9,498 nucleotides of DNA from positions 1-9,498 of the forward strand of contig VGPQ01000033.1 of NCBI GenBank assembly GCA_016882555.1. Reading direction: 5' to 3'. Both the position numbers and the translations under genes were made by a program. The first letter of the stretch is position 1; every line of letters starts with the position of its first letter. Shown here in pieces: positions 1-7,133 of the stretch. The DNA comes from Cyanobacteria bacterium M_surface_7_m2_040. GTDB taxonomy: Bacteria; Cyanobacteriota; Cyanobacteriia; PCC-6307; Cyanobiaceae. The notes beneath the pieces were generated by a model. That model worked only from the letters and a program-made list of their open reading frames with translations, did not search any database and was not told the origin of the DNA.

Positions 1-45
1 CGAGATGGCCAGCGCCAGGATCAGGATGTAGGCAAAGCTTTCCAT
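1..45 (-). CDS. psbT: Photosystem II protein PsbT, N-terminal 15 codons (runs off the left edge)
   Basis: The leftward frame reads MESFAYILILALAIS and stays open to the window edge. This is the characteristic start of PsbT, a roughly 31-residue single-helix subunit of photosystem II located at the dimer interface in the thylakoid membrane. The start codon lies 15 bases past the psbB stop. A clear AGGAG ribosome binding site (bases 51-55 on the complement) sits 5 bases before it. The psbB-psbT order and close spacing imply co-transcription. The C-terminal half is outside the window. Confidence 0.93.
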   Translation of the reverse strand, partial: MESFAYILILALAIS

Positions 46-60
46 GGAAACTCCTGCTGG

Positions 61-1620
61 TCAGCTGAGGGGGGTGCCGGCCGGGGGCACGAAGCCCTCG
101 GGCAGGCGGCGGGTGGAGCGGTCGCCCAGTTTCTGGAACAGGCCGAATTCGACCTGTTCGCCCAGATCCGGATCGATGCCGGCAAACACATCGCGGTAGA
201 GGGTGCGGGCACCGTGCCAGATGTGGCCGAAGAAGAACAGCAACGCAAAGGTGGCGTGGCCGAAGGTGAACCAGCCCCGCGGTGAGCTGCGGAACACACC
301 ATCGGAGTGGTAGGTCTCGCGGTCGAATTCGAACGCTTCACCCAGCTGGGCCTTGCGGGCCAGGCGCTTCACATCCGCGGGGTCACTGAAGCTCTGGCCG
401 GCCAGAGCACCGCCGTAGACCTTTGCGGTCACACCGGTTTGTTCAAAGGCAAACTTGGCCTCGGCACGTCGGAAGGGAATGTCGGCCCTCACGATGCCGT
501 CCTGGTCCTGCAGCACCACAGGGAAGTTCTCGAAGAAGTTGGGCAGACGCCGAACTTCGAGCTCCCGTCCATCCTTGTCGGTGAAGGAGATGTGGCCCAG
601 CCAGCCGGTGGGCAGGCCGTCGCCGTTGACCATCGGACCCACGCGGAACAAGCCACCCTTGGCCGGGCTGTTGCCCACGTAGTCGTAGAAGGCGAGCTTC
701 TCAGGGATCGAAGCCCAGGCCTGTTCTTTGCTGGCGCCCTGGTCGAGGGCGGTCTGCACGCGCCGATTGATTTCGGTCTTGAAGTAGCCCTGGTCCCACT
801 GATAGCGGGTGGGGCCGAACAGCTCAACCGGGGTTGCGGCGGCGCCGTACCACATGGTGCCGGCAACGATGAAGGCGGCGAAGAACACGGCCGCGATGGC
901 CGAGGCCAGCACGGTTTCAATGTTGCCCATGCGCAGGGCCTTGTAGAGGCGCTCGGGTGGGCGTGTGGTGATGTGGAAGATGCCGGCGATGATTCCCACG
1001 ATGCCGGCGGCGATGTGGTGGGCCACGATGCCGCCCGGGTTGAAGGGGTTGAAGCCCTCCGGGCCCCAGGCCGGTTGGACAGGCTCGAGATGGCCCGTGA
1101 CGCCGTAGGCATCGCTCACCCACATGCCCGGGCCAAAGACCCCGGTCAGGTGGAAGGCGCCGAAGCCGAAGCAGGCGAGGCCGGCGAGCAGCAGGTGGAT
1201 GCCGAAGATCTTGGGTAGATCCAGCGCCGGTTCACCGGTGCGTGGGTCCTGCCAGATCTCCAGATCCCAGTAGGTCCAGTGCCAGATGGCGGCCAGGAAC
1301 AGCATGCCGCTGAGAATGATGTGGGCGGCGGCGACGCCCTCGAAGCTCCAGAAGCCGGGGTCAACGCCGGTTTCGCCGGTGATGCTCCAGCCGCCCCAGC
1401 TGCCGGTCACACCCAGACGGGCCATGAAGGGCATCACAAACATGCCCTGGCGCCACATCGGGTTGAGCACCGGGTCAGAGGGGTCAAAAATGGCGAGCTC
1501 ATAGAGCGCCATGGAGCCGGCCCAGCCGGCCACCAGGGCGGTGTGCATGAGGTGCACGGCCAGCAGTCGGCCCGGGTCGTTGATCACGACCGTGTGCACC
1601 CGGTACCAGGGCAATCCCAT
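61..1620 (-). CDS. psbB: Photosystem II chlorophyll-binding core antenna protein CP47
   Basis: This encodes a 519-residue protein starting [20 protein letters not shown], the hallmark N-terminus of CP47. CP47 is the inner antenna of photosystem II and passes excitation energy to the D1/D2 reaction centre in the thylakoid membrane. Six transmembrane stretches with chlorophyll-ligand histidines are visible (for example [37 protein letters not shown], and [19 protein letters not shown] near the C-terminus). The large lumenal loop lies between helices five and six. Length is normal for the family. The frame stays open 39 codons further upstream, but conservation places the start at MGLPWY. psbT follows directly. 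The divergent ferredoxin gene begins 115 bases upstream. No frame damage is seen. Confidence 0.98.
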   Translation of the reverse strand: MGLPWYRVHTVVINDPGRLLAVHLMHTALVAGWAGSMALYELAIFDPSDPVLNPMWRQGMFVMPFMARLGVTGSWGGWSITGETGVDPGFWSFEGVAAAHIILSGMLFLAAIWHWTYWDLEIWQDPRTGEPALDLPKIFGIHLLLAGLACFGFGAFHLTGVFGPGMWVSDAYGVTGHLEPVQPAWGPEGFNPFNPGGIVAHHIAAGIVGIIAGIFHITTRPPERLYKALRMGNIETVLASAIAAVFFAAFIVAGTMWYGAAATPVELFGPTRYQWDQGYFKTEINRRVQTALDQGASKEQAWASIPEKLAFYDYVGNSPAKGGLFRVGPMVNGDGLPTGWLGHISFTDKDGRELEVRRLPNFFENFPVVLQDQDGIVRADIPFRRAEAKFAFEQTGVTAKVYGGALAGQSFSDPADVKRLARKAQLGEAFEFDRETYHSDGVFRSSPRGWFTFGHATFALLFFFGHIWHGARTLYRDVFAGIDPDLGEQVEFGLFQKLGDRSTRRLPEGFVPPAGTPLS

Positions 1621-1735
1621 GGGGAGACGCTTGGGTTGGGGTGCGGCGATCGTAAGGGTCTCGCCTGCCCTGGCGCGGCGCTGGTCACAGACCGCAATGG
1701 CCGAGCGCAGAATGACCCCAGCTGCCACCGTTGCC
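1621..1735. promoter_or_regulatory. Divergent intergenic region between psbB and the ferredoxin-like gene
   Basis: These 115 bases separate the start codons of psbB (leftward) and the ferredoxin-like gene (rightward), so they should hold promoters for both. I see no convincing -35/-10 pair or Shine-Dalgarno sequence for either gene. A GCGATCG heptamer, one base short of the cyanobacterial HIP1 octamer, occurs near base 1647. The assignment rests on geometry, not on recognised elements. Confidence 0.5.
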
Positions 1736-2242
1736 ATGCCCGTGATCCGTTTTGTGCGTGAAGGTCGGGATGTGGAGTGCTACCCCGGCGAGAACCTGCG
1801 CGAGGTGGCGCTGCGTGAGGGCATTCAGCTCTATGGCCTCAAGGGCACCCTGGGCAACTGCGGCGGTTGCGGCCAGTGCATCACCTGTTTTGTGGAGGTG
1901 CCCGAAGGCCCCTCCCAGGTGGCCCTCAGCCCCCGCACCGGGGTCGAGGATCTCAAGCTCAAGCGCCGCTCCCAGAACTGGCGTCTGGCCTGCCAGGCCC
2001 TGATTAATCAATCGTGTCTGGTGATCACGCGGCCCCAGGTGGGGCTGTCTGATCGCGAGACGCTGCTGGCCGCCGCCCAGGCCGAGCCCCTGCCCCTGGG
2101 GCCCACGTCGTGGCCGGTGGTGGAGACAGAGCCCGCCGACGAGAGTGATCCTGATCTCCCCGCAGGCGAGGCGGACACGGATCAGGAGGCAGTTGATCCG
2201 CTGCCGGCTGCAACAACCGCAACGAGCTATGAAGGGGCCTGA
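1736..2242 (+). CDS. [2Fe-2S] ferredoxin-like protein with acidic C-terminal tail
   Basis: This encodes 168 residues. Residues 1-100 form a ferredoxin domain ([20 protein letters not shown], then [13 protein letters not shown], then WRLACQ). Cysteines at 42, 48, 51 and 86 match the C-x5-C-x2-C...C ligand spacing of adrenodoxin/Isc-type ferredoxins. Cys45 is an additional cysteine inside the cluster loop, so C-x2-C-x2-C-x2-C is also present. From about residue 110 the sequence becomes a proline-, acidic- and alanine-rich tail that is probably disordered. A 2Fe-2S electron carrier is the likely role; its partner is unknown. Its position between psbB and psbM suggests a link to photosystem II or thylakoid redox, but that is inference. 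The ATG at 1736 places the beta-strand VIRFV at the N-terminus as in relatives; an in-frame ATG at 1697 is possible. Confidence 0.85.
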   Translation: MPVIRFVREGRDVECYPGENLREVALREGIQLYGLKGTLGNCGGCGQCITCFVEVPEGPSQVALSPRTGVEDLKLKRRSQNWRLACQALINQSCLVITRPQVGLSDRETLLAAAQAEPLPLGPTSWPVVETEPADESDPDLPAGEADTDQEAVDPLPAATTATSYEGA

Positions 2243-2290
2243 ATCTGGCCCGTTGGGCGGTGATACCCTCCCAACACTTCCCGCCTTGCC

Positions 2291-2398
2291 ATGGAAACCA
2301 ACGACCTCGGCTTTGTTGCCAGCCTGATGTTTGTGTTGGTTCCCGCGGTCTTCCTGATCGTGCTGTACATCCAGACCAGCAGCCGCCAGGGCAGCTGA
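2291..2398 (+). CDS. psbM: Photosystem II reaction centre protein PsbM
   Basis: This 35-residue protein begins [20 protein letters not shown] and has one transmembrane helix (about residues 6-27) followed by a short polar tail, [10 protein letters not shown]. That is the PsbM signature. PsbM is a low-molecular-weight subunit at the photosystem II dimer interface. It lies 48 bases after the ferredoxin-like gene on the same strand, so the two may be co-transcribed. The stop is only 4 bases from the convergent stop of the universal stress gene, leaving no room for a separate intergenic terminator. Confidence 0.96.
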   Translation: METNDLGFVASLMFVLVPAVFLIVLYIQTSSRQGS

Positions 2399-2402
2399 GT
2401 CT

Positions 2403-3251
2403 TCAGCGCCCGCGCTCCGGTTCGCGCACCAGCAGCACCGGCGCCGGAGCGTGCACCCGGATGTAGTCGCTCACCGAGCTGCCGAGCAGCCGGTCGATGT
2501 CGACGAAGTTTTTGGCCACCACAGGCCGGCGATCCTGCGACGCGATCACCAGCAGATCAGCCCGCGCTTCTTCGGCAGCGGCACATACCGTGCGGGCGGT
2601 GTCGCCCACCTTGTGCACCGGTTTCATCGTCACCCCAAAGCTGCGGGCACGCTGGACGGCCTTGTCGAGCACCTCGTCGGCGGGGCTTTTGCCGCCGCGG
2701 CTGGGGGCCAGGTCCTGACGGGTGACGTGCACGCCCGTCAGGCTGCCGCCGGGAATGGCGGCCACCAGCTCACAGGCCAGGCGAATGGCGTCGTCGCCGA
2801 CACCGGTTCCATCAACAGTCACCATGATCCTGTTGATGGCGTGGATGTAGAGGTCATCGCGCACCAGCAGCATCGGCCGCGTGGAGAGCTGAAAGACGTA
2901 CTGGCTGGCGCTGTTGCTGAGAATCGCCTGCAGCCTGTTCATGCCGCGGGATCCCATCACGATCAGGTCGGCACCCAGCTCCTCGGCCACCATGAGCACG
3001 AGGGTTTTGGTGTCGCCCTGGCGCACCAGCGTGTTGACGGTGGTGCCATCGAGGCCCATGCGTGTGATCGCATCGCGCATCAGGCCTTCAGCACGGTTGC
3101 GGTGCTCTTCGACGTCGGCGCTGCCCTGCTCGCCAATCACATGCAGCAGGTTCACCCTGGCGGCGGCCGCAGGCGGGATGGCGCGCAGCATGCGCACCAT
3201 TTCTTCCACATGACCCTGGCCTGAATCGGCGATCAGCAAGTTGCGAAACAC
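2403..3251 (-). CDS. Tandem-domain universal stress protein (UspA family)
   Basis: This encodes 282 residues made of two Usp domains: about 1-131 (FRNLLIADSG ... LGADLIVMGSRGMNRL ... MLLVRDD) and about 141-280 (NRIMVTVDGT ... RADLLVIASQDRR ... GSSVSDYIRVHAPAPVLLV). Both have the Rossmann-like alpha/beta pattern of UspA. Such proteins are cytoplasmic, often bind ATP, and accumulate under stress; the exact role here is unknown. The ATP-binding motif G-x2-G-x9-G-[ST] is imperfect in both halves. In domain 1, Asn113 replaces the third glycine. In domain 2, the first G-x2-G is missing but the late GSS remains. The start is GTG at 3251 with no obvious Shine-Dalgarno sequence. The gene is divergent from the thioesterase and convergent with psbM. 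Confidence 0.92.
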   Translation of the reverse strand: MFRNLLIADSGQGHVEEMVRMLRAIPPAAAARVNLLHVIGEQGSADVEEHRNRAEGLMRDAITRMGLDGTTVNTLVRQGDTKTLVLMVAEELGADLIVMGSRGMNRLQAILSNSASQYVFQLSTRPMLLVRDDLYIHAINRIMVTVDGTGVGDDAIRLACELVAAIPGGSLTGVHVTRQDLAPSRGGKSPADEVLDKAVQRARSFGVTMKPVHKVGDTARTVCAAAEEARADLLVIASQDRRPVVAKNFVDIDRLLGSSVSDYIRVHAPAPVLLVREPERGR

Positions 3252-3307
3252 AGCAGCAATGAAGGTGCAGTGTCAGCCTATGGCGCTCGGCCGGTCGTGT
3301 TGGCCGA

Positions 3308-3781
3308 TTGACAACCATGGTCATCGACACACCCCCACCGGCTCAGCAGGCTGCCCCTTGGATGCTGCAGCGGCGGGTGCTGCCCCAGCACACCGACCAC
3401 GCCGGTGTGATGTGGCATGGGGCCTACCTGGCCTGGCTTGAGGAGGCGCGCGTGGAGGCCCTGGCAGCGGTGGGCCTGGCCTACAGCGACCTTTCGGCCC
3501 GGGGGCTTGAGCTGCCGGTGGTGGCGTTGGCGATCGACTATCGCCAGGCGCTGCTGCATGGCGATCAGGTGCGGCTCGAGAGCCAGGTGTTGCCGCGTCG
3601 CGGGGTCAAGCTCCCCTGGATGAGCCGGTTCATCAGCCCCGCAGGCGTGGTGGCCGCCGAGGCGCGGGTGGAGCTGGTGCTGGTGGACCTCTCGGCCGGG
3701 CCCGATCAGCGCCGCCTGTTGCGTCGCCTGCCAGCCGATCTCGACGCGGCCGTGGCGGCCCTGGTCCACGGCCCGCACTAG
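3308..3781 (+). CDS. Hotdog-fold acyl-CoA thioesterase (4HBT/YbgC-like), possibly DHNA-CoA thioesterase
   Basis: This encodes a protein of 154 residues from ATG 3317, or 157 from TTG 3308 in the same frame. The motif QHTDHAGVMWHGAYLAWLEE matches the active site of YbgC/4-hydroxybenzoyl-CoA thioesterases, with Asp27 (from ATG 3317) as the expected catalytic acid. The later strands LPVVALAIDYRQALLHGDQV and a VELVLVDL stretch complete a single hotdog domain of normal length. In cyanobacteria a relative hydrolyses 1,4-dihydroxy-2-naphthoyl-CoA in phylloquinone synthesis for photosystem I. That is a reasonable proposal, but the substrate cannot be read from sequence. It heads a rightward run with dprA and prmC. 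Its stop overlaps a TAGAAT element and lies just before the LexA box. Confidence 0.85.
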   Translation: MTTMVIDTPPPAQQAAPWMLQRRVLPQHTDHAGVMWHGAYLAWLEEARVEALAAVGLAYSDLSARGLELPVVALAIDYRQALLHGDQVRLESQVLPRRGVKLPWMSRFISPAGVVAAEARVELVLVDLSAGPDQRRLLRRLPADLDAAVAALVHGPH

Positions 3782-3784
3782 AAT
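3779..3784 (+). promoter_or_regulatory. Candidate -10 element of a dprA promoter
   Basis: TAGAAT differs from TATAAT at one position and overlaps the thioesterase stop codon. A start of transcription about 7 bases downstream would fall inside the LexA box, which suits repression by LexA. No good -35 element is visible at the expected distance. Confidence 0.35.
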
Positions 3785-3785
3785 C

Positions 3786-3799
3786 AGTACAGATGTACT
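3786..3799 (+). promoter_or_regulatory. LexA box (SOS operator) upstream of dprA
   Basis: AGTACAGATGTACT fits the cyanobacterial LexA-box consensus AGTAC-N4-GTACT (also written RGTACNNNDGTWCB) at every fixed position. It is embedded in a longer perfect inverted repeat, ATCAGTAC / GTACTGAT, spanning 3783-3802 with a 4-base centre. It lies 8 bases before the dprA ATG, where bound LexA would block initiation. I found no second full match elsewhere in the window. Confidence 0.75.
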
Positions 3800-3807
3800 G
3801 ATCGCTG

Positions 3808-4959
3808 ATGGCCTTGGCCTGGGGGGTTGATGAGCGCCTTTGGTGGCTGCTTTGGGCCGCGGCCCCTGGTCTGGGGGTAGGGGCCTTGCGGCAGCTGGAG
3901 GGAGAGTTTGGCTCGCTGCAGGCCGCCTGGGAGGCGCCCCCCGAGGCCTTGCAGGCCATGCCGGGTTTCGGGCCAGCTCGCCTGCGTGCCATTGGCCAGC
4001 ATCGCGCCCGCTGGGGGGCTGATCCCCTGAGGGCCTGGCGCGCCGCCGGCCAGCGCGGTCTGGGCCAGCTGCTGCCGGGCGATCCCGCCATGCCAGCGGC
4101 CATCGCTGCTCTGCAGCGGCCGCCGCTGGTGCTCCATTGGCGTGGCCGGGGCAGTCTCTGGGCTCCGTTGCGCCGCCGTCAGGCGGTGGCTGTGGTGGGC
4201 ACCCGCCGCGCTTCGGCCCATGGTCTGGCCATGGCCGAGGCGATCGGCGTGGCCCTGGCCCGAGCGGGTTGGCCGGTGGTCAGCGGCCTGGCCGAGGGCA
4301 TCGATGCGGCCGTGCACCGCGGCTGCTTGCGGGCGGGCGGGCGTCCGGTGGCGGTGCTGGGCACGGCGCTCGAGCGGGTCTATCCCAGCCATCACCAGCT
4401 GTTGCAGCAGCAGGTGGGCCGCAGCGGCCTGCTGATCAGCGAGCAACCGCCTGGCACGGCTGTGCTGGCCGGGCACTTTGCGGCGCGCAACCGTTTGCAG
4501 GTTGCCCTGGCGGGTGCCCTGGTGCTGGTCGAGTGCCCCGAGCGCAGTGGTGCCCTGCATTCGGCCCACCTTGCCCGTGAGCTGGGTCTGCCGGTGTGGG
4601 TGGTGCCCGCCGATGCCGGCAAGCGCTCGGCAGCGGGCAGCAACGCCTTCCTGGCCCGGGGCGTGGCTGCTTTGCTGGCCCCCGACCATCTGGTGCGTGC
4701 CCTGGGGCCTGGACCGTTGGCCCGCGCTGCATCGGTTGGGGTGGCATCGCTTGGGGCCCCGCCGCAGCAGGCGCCTGCCCCCAGCCCAGGCAGTCCTGCG
4801 GCCCAGGCCGTGCTGGCCGCCGTGGGCAGCGGTGCATCCTTGCTGCAGCTGAGTCAGCAGCTGGGCCAGGCCAGCGCTGAGCTGCTGCCCCAGCTGCTGG
4901 CCCTCGAGCTGGCGGGGCTGCTGCAGGCTGAGCCCGGTCTGTGCTGGCGGCCGGCCTGA
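3808..4959 (+). CDS. dprA: DNA processing protein DprA
   Basis: This encodes 383 residues. DprA binds incoming single-stranded DNA during natural transformation and loads RecA onto it in the cytoplasm. Three parts are visible. Residues 15-70 form a helix-hairpin-helix/SAM-like segment (LEGEFGSLQAAWEAP, MPGFGPARLRAI). The central Rossmann fold has AVVGTRRAS (about 128-136), SGLAEGIDAAVH (159-170), and AARNRLQVALAG, which corresponds to the family FPxRNRxI motif. A C-terminal winged-helix-like segment starts near residue 330 (VLAAVGSGASLLQLSQQLGQ). Length is typical. The gene lies 26 bases after the thioesterase and just before prmC, probably in one operon. A LexA box lies immediately upstream, so SOS induction is likely. 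No Shine-Dalgarno sequence is visible. Confidence 0.95.
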   Translation: MALAWGVDERLWWLLWAAAPGLGVGALRQLEGEFGSLQAAWEAPPEALQAMPGFGPARLRAIGQHRARWGADPLRAWRAAGQRGLGQLLPGDPAMPAAIAALQRPPLVLHWRGRGSLWAPLRRRQAVAVVGTRRASAHGLAMAEAIGVALARAGWPVVSGLAEGIDAAVHRGCLRAGGRPVAVLGTALERVYPSHHQLLQQQVGRSGLLISEQPPGTAVLAGHFAARNRLQVALAGALVLVECPERSGALHSAHLARELGLPVWVVPADAGKRSAAGSNAFLARGVAALLAPDHLVRALGPGPLARAASVGVASLGAPPQQAPAPSPGSPAAQAVLAAVGSGASLLQLSQQLGQASAELLPQLLALELAGLLQAEPGLCWRPA

Positions 4960-4978
4960 TCTCTCAGTGCCCGCCAGG

Positions 4979-5911
4979 ATGACGGCTGTGAACGCTCAGC
5001 CATCACCGTTACCCAACAGCCCAGACCCCTGCGCCTCGGCCGACTGTGTCACGGCTGAGGCGCTGCTGGCCTGGCGCCGCAGCCTGCTGCAGCAGCATCC
5101 TGGCGGCAGCGCCGCCGAACTCGACTGGCTGCTCGATCTTGGCGGTGGGTTGGGTTGGCAGGCGCTGCAGCAGCTGCACCTGCACCCGCAGCGTCCGGTG
5201 GTGCTGCAGCGCAGCCTGGTGGCGCTGGCGGGCCTGTGGCAGCGCCACCTGCAGGAGCAGATCCCCCTGCAGTACCTGCTGGGGGTGTGCCCCTGGCGTG
5301 ATCTGAGCCTGCAGGTGGCGCCGGGGGTGCTGATCCCCCGGGCCGAAACCGAGCTGCTGGTGGAGCTGGCGTTGCAACTGCCAGAGGCACCCCCAGGGTT
5401 GTGGGCCGATCTGGGCAGCGGCAGCGGTGTGCTGGCGGTGGCGCTGGCCCGCGCCTGGCCCCACAGTCAAGGTTTGGCGGTCGAACTCAGCGACGTGGCC
5501 CGCCAGCAGGCGGCGGTCAATCTGCAGGCCGCAGAGCTGGCGGCGCGGGTGCAGCTGCTGGCCGGCAGCTGGTGGCAGCCCCTGGCCCCCTGGTGGGGCC
5601 AGCTGCAGCTGGTGGTGGCCAATCCCCCTTACATCCCCACGGCGGTGTGGGCCCGGCTGGAGCCTGGGGTGCGCGAGCACGAGCCGCGGCTTGCCCTCGA
5701 TGGCGGCGCCGATGGCCTCGATGCCCTGCGCGTGATAGCGGCCGGCGCCCGCGCGGCCCTGGCGCCGGGGGGGGGCTGCTGCCTCGAGCATCACTGCGAC
5801 CAAGCCGATGCCGTGGCCGCGCTGCTGGCCGCGGCAGGGCTGCAGCAGCTGGGCCGCCATCACGACCTTGAGGGCCACTGGCGCTTTGCCAGCGCCCGGG
5901 CGCCGCTTTGA
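4979..5911 (+). CDS. prmC: Peptide chain release factor N5-glutamine methyltransferase
   Basis: This encodes 310 residues from ATG 4979; GTG 4967 in frame would add 4. PrmC (formerly HemK) uses S-adenosylmethionine to methylate the glutamine of the GGQ motif in release factors RF1 and RF2. The N-terminal helical domain contains EQIPLQYLLGVCPWRDLSL and LIPRAETELLVE, both typical. The SAM motif is WADLGSGSGVLAVALA (residues 141-156) and the catalytic signature is VVANPPYIP. A late PGGGCCLEHHCDQ stretch is encoded partly by a run of nine G (5767-5775), which reads in frame. It follows dprA by under 20 bases, indicating co-transcription. Confidence 0.95.
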   Translation: MTAVNAQPSPLPNSPDPCASADCVTAEALLAWRRSLLQQHPGGSAAELDWLLDLGGGLGWQALQQLHLHPQRPVVLQRSLVALAGLWQRHLQEQIPLQYLLGVCPWRDLSLQVAPGVLIPRAETELLVELALQLPEAPPGLWADLGSGSGVLAVALARAWPHSQGLAVELSDVARQQAAVNLQAAELAARVQLLAGSWWQPLAPWWGQLQLVVANPPYIPTAVWARLEPGVREHEPRLALDGGADGLDALRVIAAGARAALAPGGGCCLEHHCDQADAVAALLAAAGLQQLGRHHDLEGHWRFASARAPL

Positions 5912-5923
5912 TGCCGGCACATT

Positions 5924-5969
5924 GCGACTTTCTGCCAGTCTGTGATCAAAAAGTCGCGACTTTTTGCCA
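5924..5969. repeat. 20-bp perfect palindrome with a repeated half-site upstream of the ATPase gene
   Basis: Bases 5947-5966 form a perfect palindrome with core AAAAAGTCGCGACTTTTT, flanked by C and G. Its right half plus flank, GCGACTTTTTGCCA (5956-5969), recurs with one mismatch as GCGACTTTCTGCCA at 5924-5937, exactly 32 bases earlier (three helical turns). The element lies in the 78-base gap before the ATPase start. It could be a dimeric repressor operator, or a terminal mark of the inserted gene. Its central GTCGCGAC has no loop, so it is a poor terminator. Confidence 0.7.
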
Positions 5970-5989
5970 CTGGCCGCTAGTTCGGTCGC

Positions 5990-7124
5990 ATGCAGCGCTA
6001 TCTCGAGCCCCAGCTGCGGCGTGACCTGGCCCGCAAGGCTGTTGTGCTGACTGGTGCCCGCCAGGTCGGCAAGACGACACTGGCCCGGCAGCTCATCGGG
6101 CAGGTCAGCTCGGCGAGTTACCTCAACTGGGACGTCCCCGCCGATCGTGCTGTGCTGCTGCGGCAGTCATGGGATCCGCGGGCAGCGTTGGTGGTTCTCG
6201 ACGAGATCCACAAGATGCCTGCGTGGAAGCCATGGCTCAAGGGGGTCATCGATGCCAAGCCCGCAGAGCAAGCGCTGCTGGTCACCGGCAGTGCCCGCAT
6301 GGACACCGTTCGGCAATCGGGAGAATCCTTGGCCGGCCGCTACCTGCATCTGCACCTCGATCCCATTTCGGTGCGCGAATGGTGCACGCAGACCGGAGCG
6401 GATCCCGAGCGGGCGCTGCTGCATCTGATCGAGCGCGGTGGCTTCCCCGAGCCCGTACTGGCTGACAGTGCCGATGAAGCCAGGCGTTGGCGCCGTCAGT
6501 ACGCCACCGACCTGATTCGTGAAGACGTGCTCGAGTTCTCACGCCTGCAGGAGATCAATGCCATGCGGGTGTTTGTGGAGCTGCTGCGCGAACGGGTGGG
6601 CTCGCCGCTGTCGCTGGCTTCCATGGCCCGAGACCTGGTGGTGTCGCCCACCACCTTGAAGCGTTATCTGCAGATTCTGCAGGCGCTCCATGTGGTGATT
6701 GTGGTGCAGCCCTGGCACCGCAACATTGCCCGCTCACTGCTGCAGGCCCCCAAGGTGTATTTCATGGATACCGGCATGGTGAAGGGGGGATGAGGGCGTG
6801 CTTTTTGAGAATGCGGTCGCCGTCATGCTCTGCAAGCAGGCGCACTACCGCTGCGACACCACCGGCTGCGACGTCGGCCTTCACTACATCCGCACCAAGG
6901 ATGGTGCCGAGGTGGATTTCTGCCTCAGTTGTGATGGTGCCCTCGACCAGCTGCTGGAGTGCAAGGTGTCAGACACCAGGCCGCATCGGGCCTTGGCGCG
7001 CTTTGCAGCGCAATGGGCTGATGCCGAAGCGGTGCAACTGGTGCGCGATGCCAGACAGGTCGAACGGCGCGGAGTCATGGCGATCGAACCTGCAGCAGCC
7101 TGGTTGGCCCGCCTTGATGCCTGA
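5990..7124 (+). pseudogene. AAA_14/DUF4143 ATPase, split by a +1 frameshift
   Basis: The first frame (5990-6793, 267 residues) holds the ATPase: Walker A GARQVGKTT (22-30), Walker B LVVLDE (67-72), and a sensor-like TGSAR (99-103). A winged-helix-like part follows (LSLASMARDLVVSPTTLKRY), then KVYFMDTGMVKG. The second frame (to 7124) continues LFENAVAVMLCKQ and RTKDGAEVDF...LLECKVSD, the C-terminal DUF4143 half with a PD-(D/E)xK-like pattern. Dropping one G from the G6 run at 6784-6789 joins them as MVKGDEGVLFEN, giving a normal 377-residue protein. The family is widespread and its function is poorly defined; some members sit near toxin-antitoxin or defence genes. It stands alone here between prmC and tsaC, suggesting insertion. 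A sequencing error, a true pseudogene or programmed frameshifting are all possible. Confidence 0.85.
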
Positions 7125-7133
7125 TCGGAGCCC

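Noticed and set aside
307..1218. Long rightward frame antisense to psbB
   Set aside because: It lies wholly inside psbB on the opposite strand. Its composition is that of a GC3-driven shadow frame and no family pattern is visible.
2413..2451. Inverted repeat CGCTCCGG ... CCGGAGCG near the psbM/usp convergent ends
   Set aside because: The 8-base stem has a 23-base loop, lies inside the usp coding end and has no T-tract, so a terminator call is not supported.
3784..4689. Long leftward frame antisense to dprA
   Set aside because: It is a mirror of a strongly GC3-biased gene and is Gln/His/Arg-rich as expected for shadow frames. dprA motifs on the plus strand are decisive.
5009..5920. Long leftward frame antisense to prmC
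   Set aside because: Same reason: prmC motifs (LGSGSG, NPPY) fix the coding strand, and the antisense protein has no recognisable features.
5947..5966. Palindrome before the ATPase as a prmC terminator
   Set aside because: It is a loopless palindrome with its U-run inside the symmetric arm, so it is better explained as a protein-binding site, although weak termination cannot be excluded.
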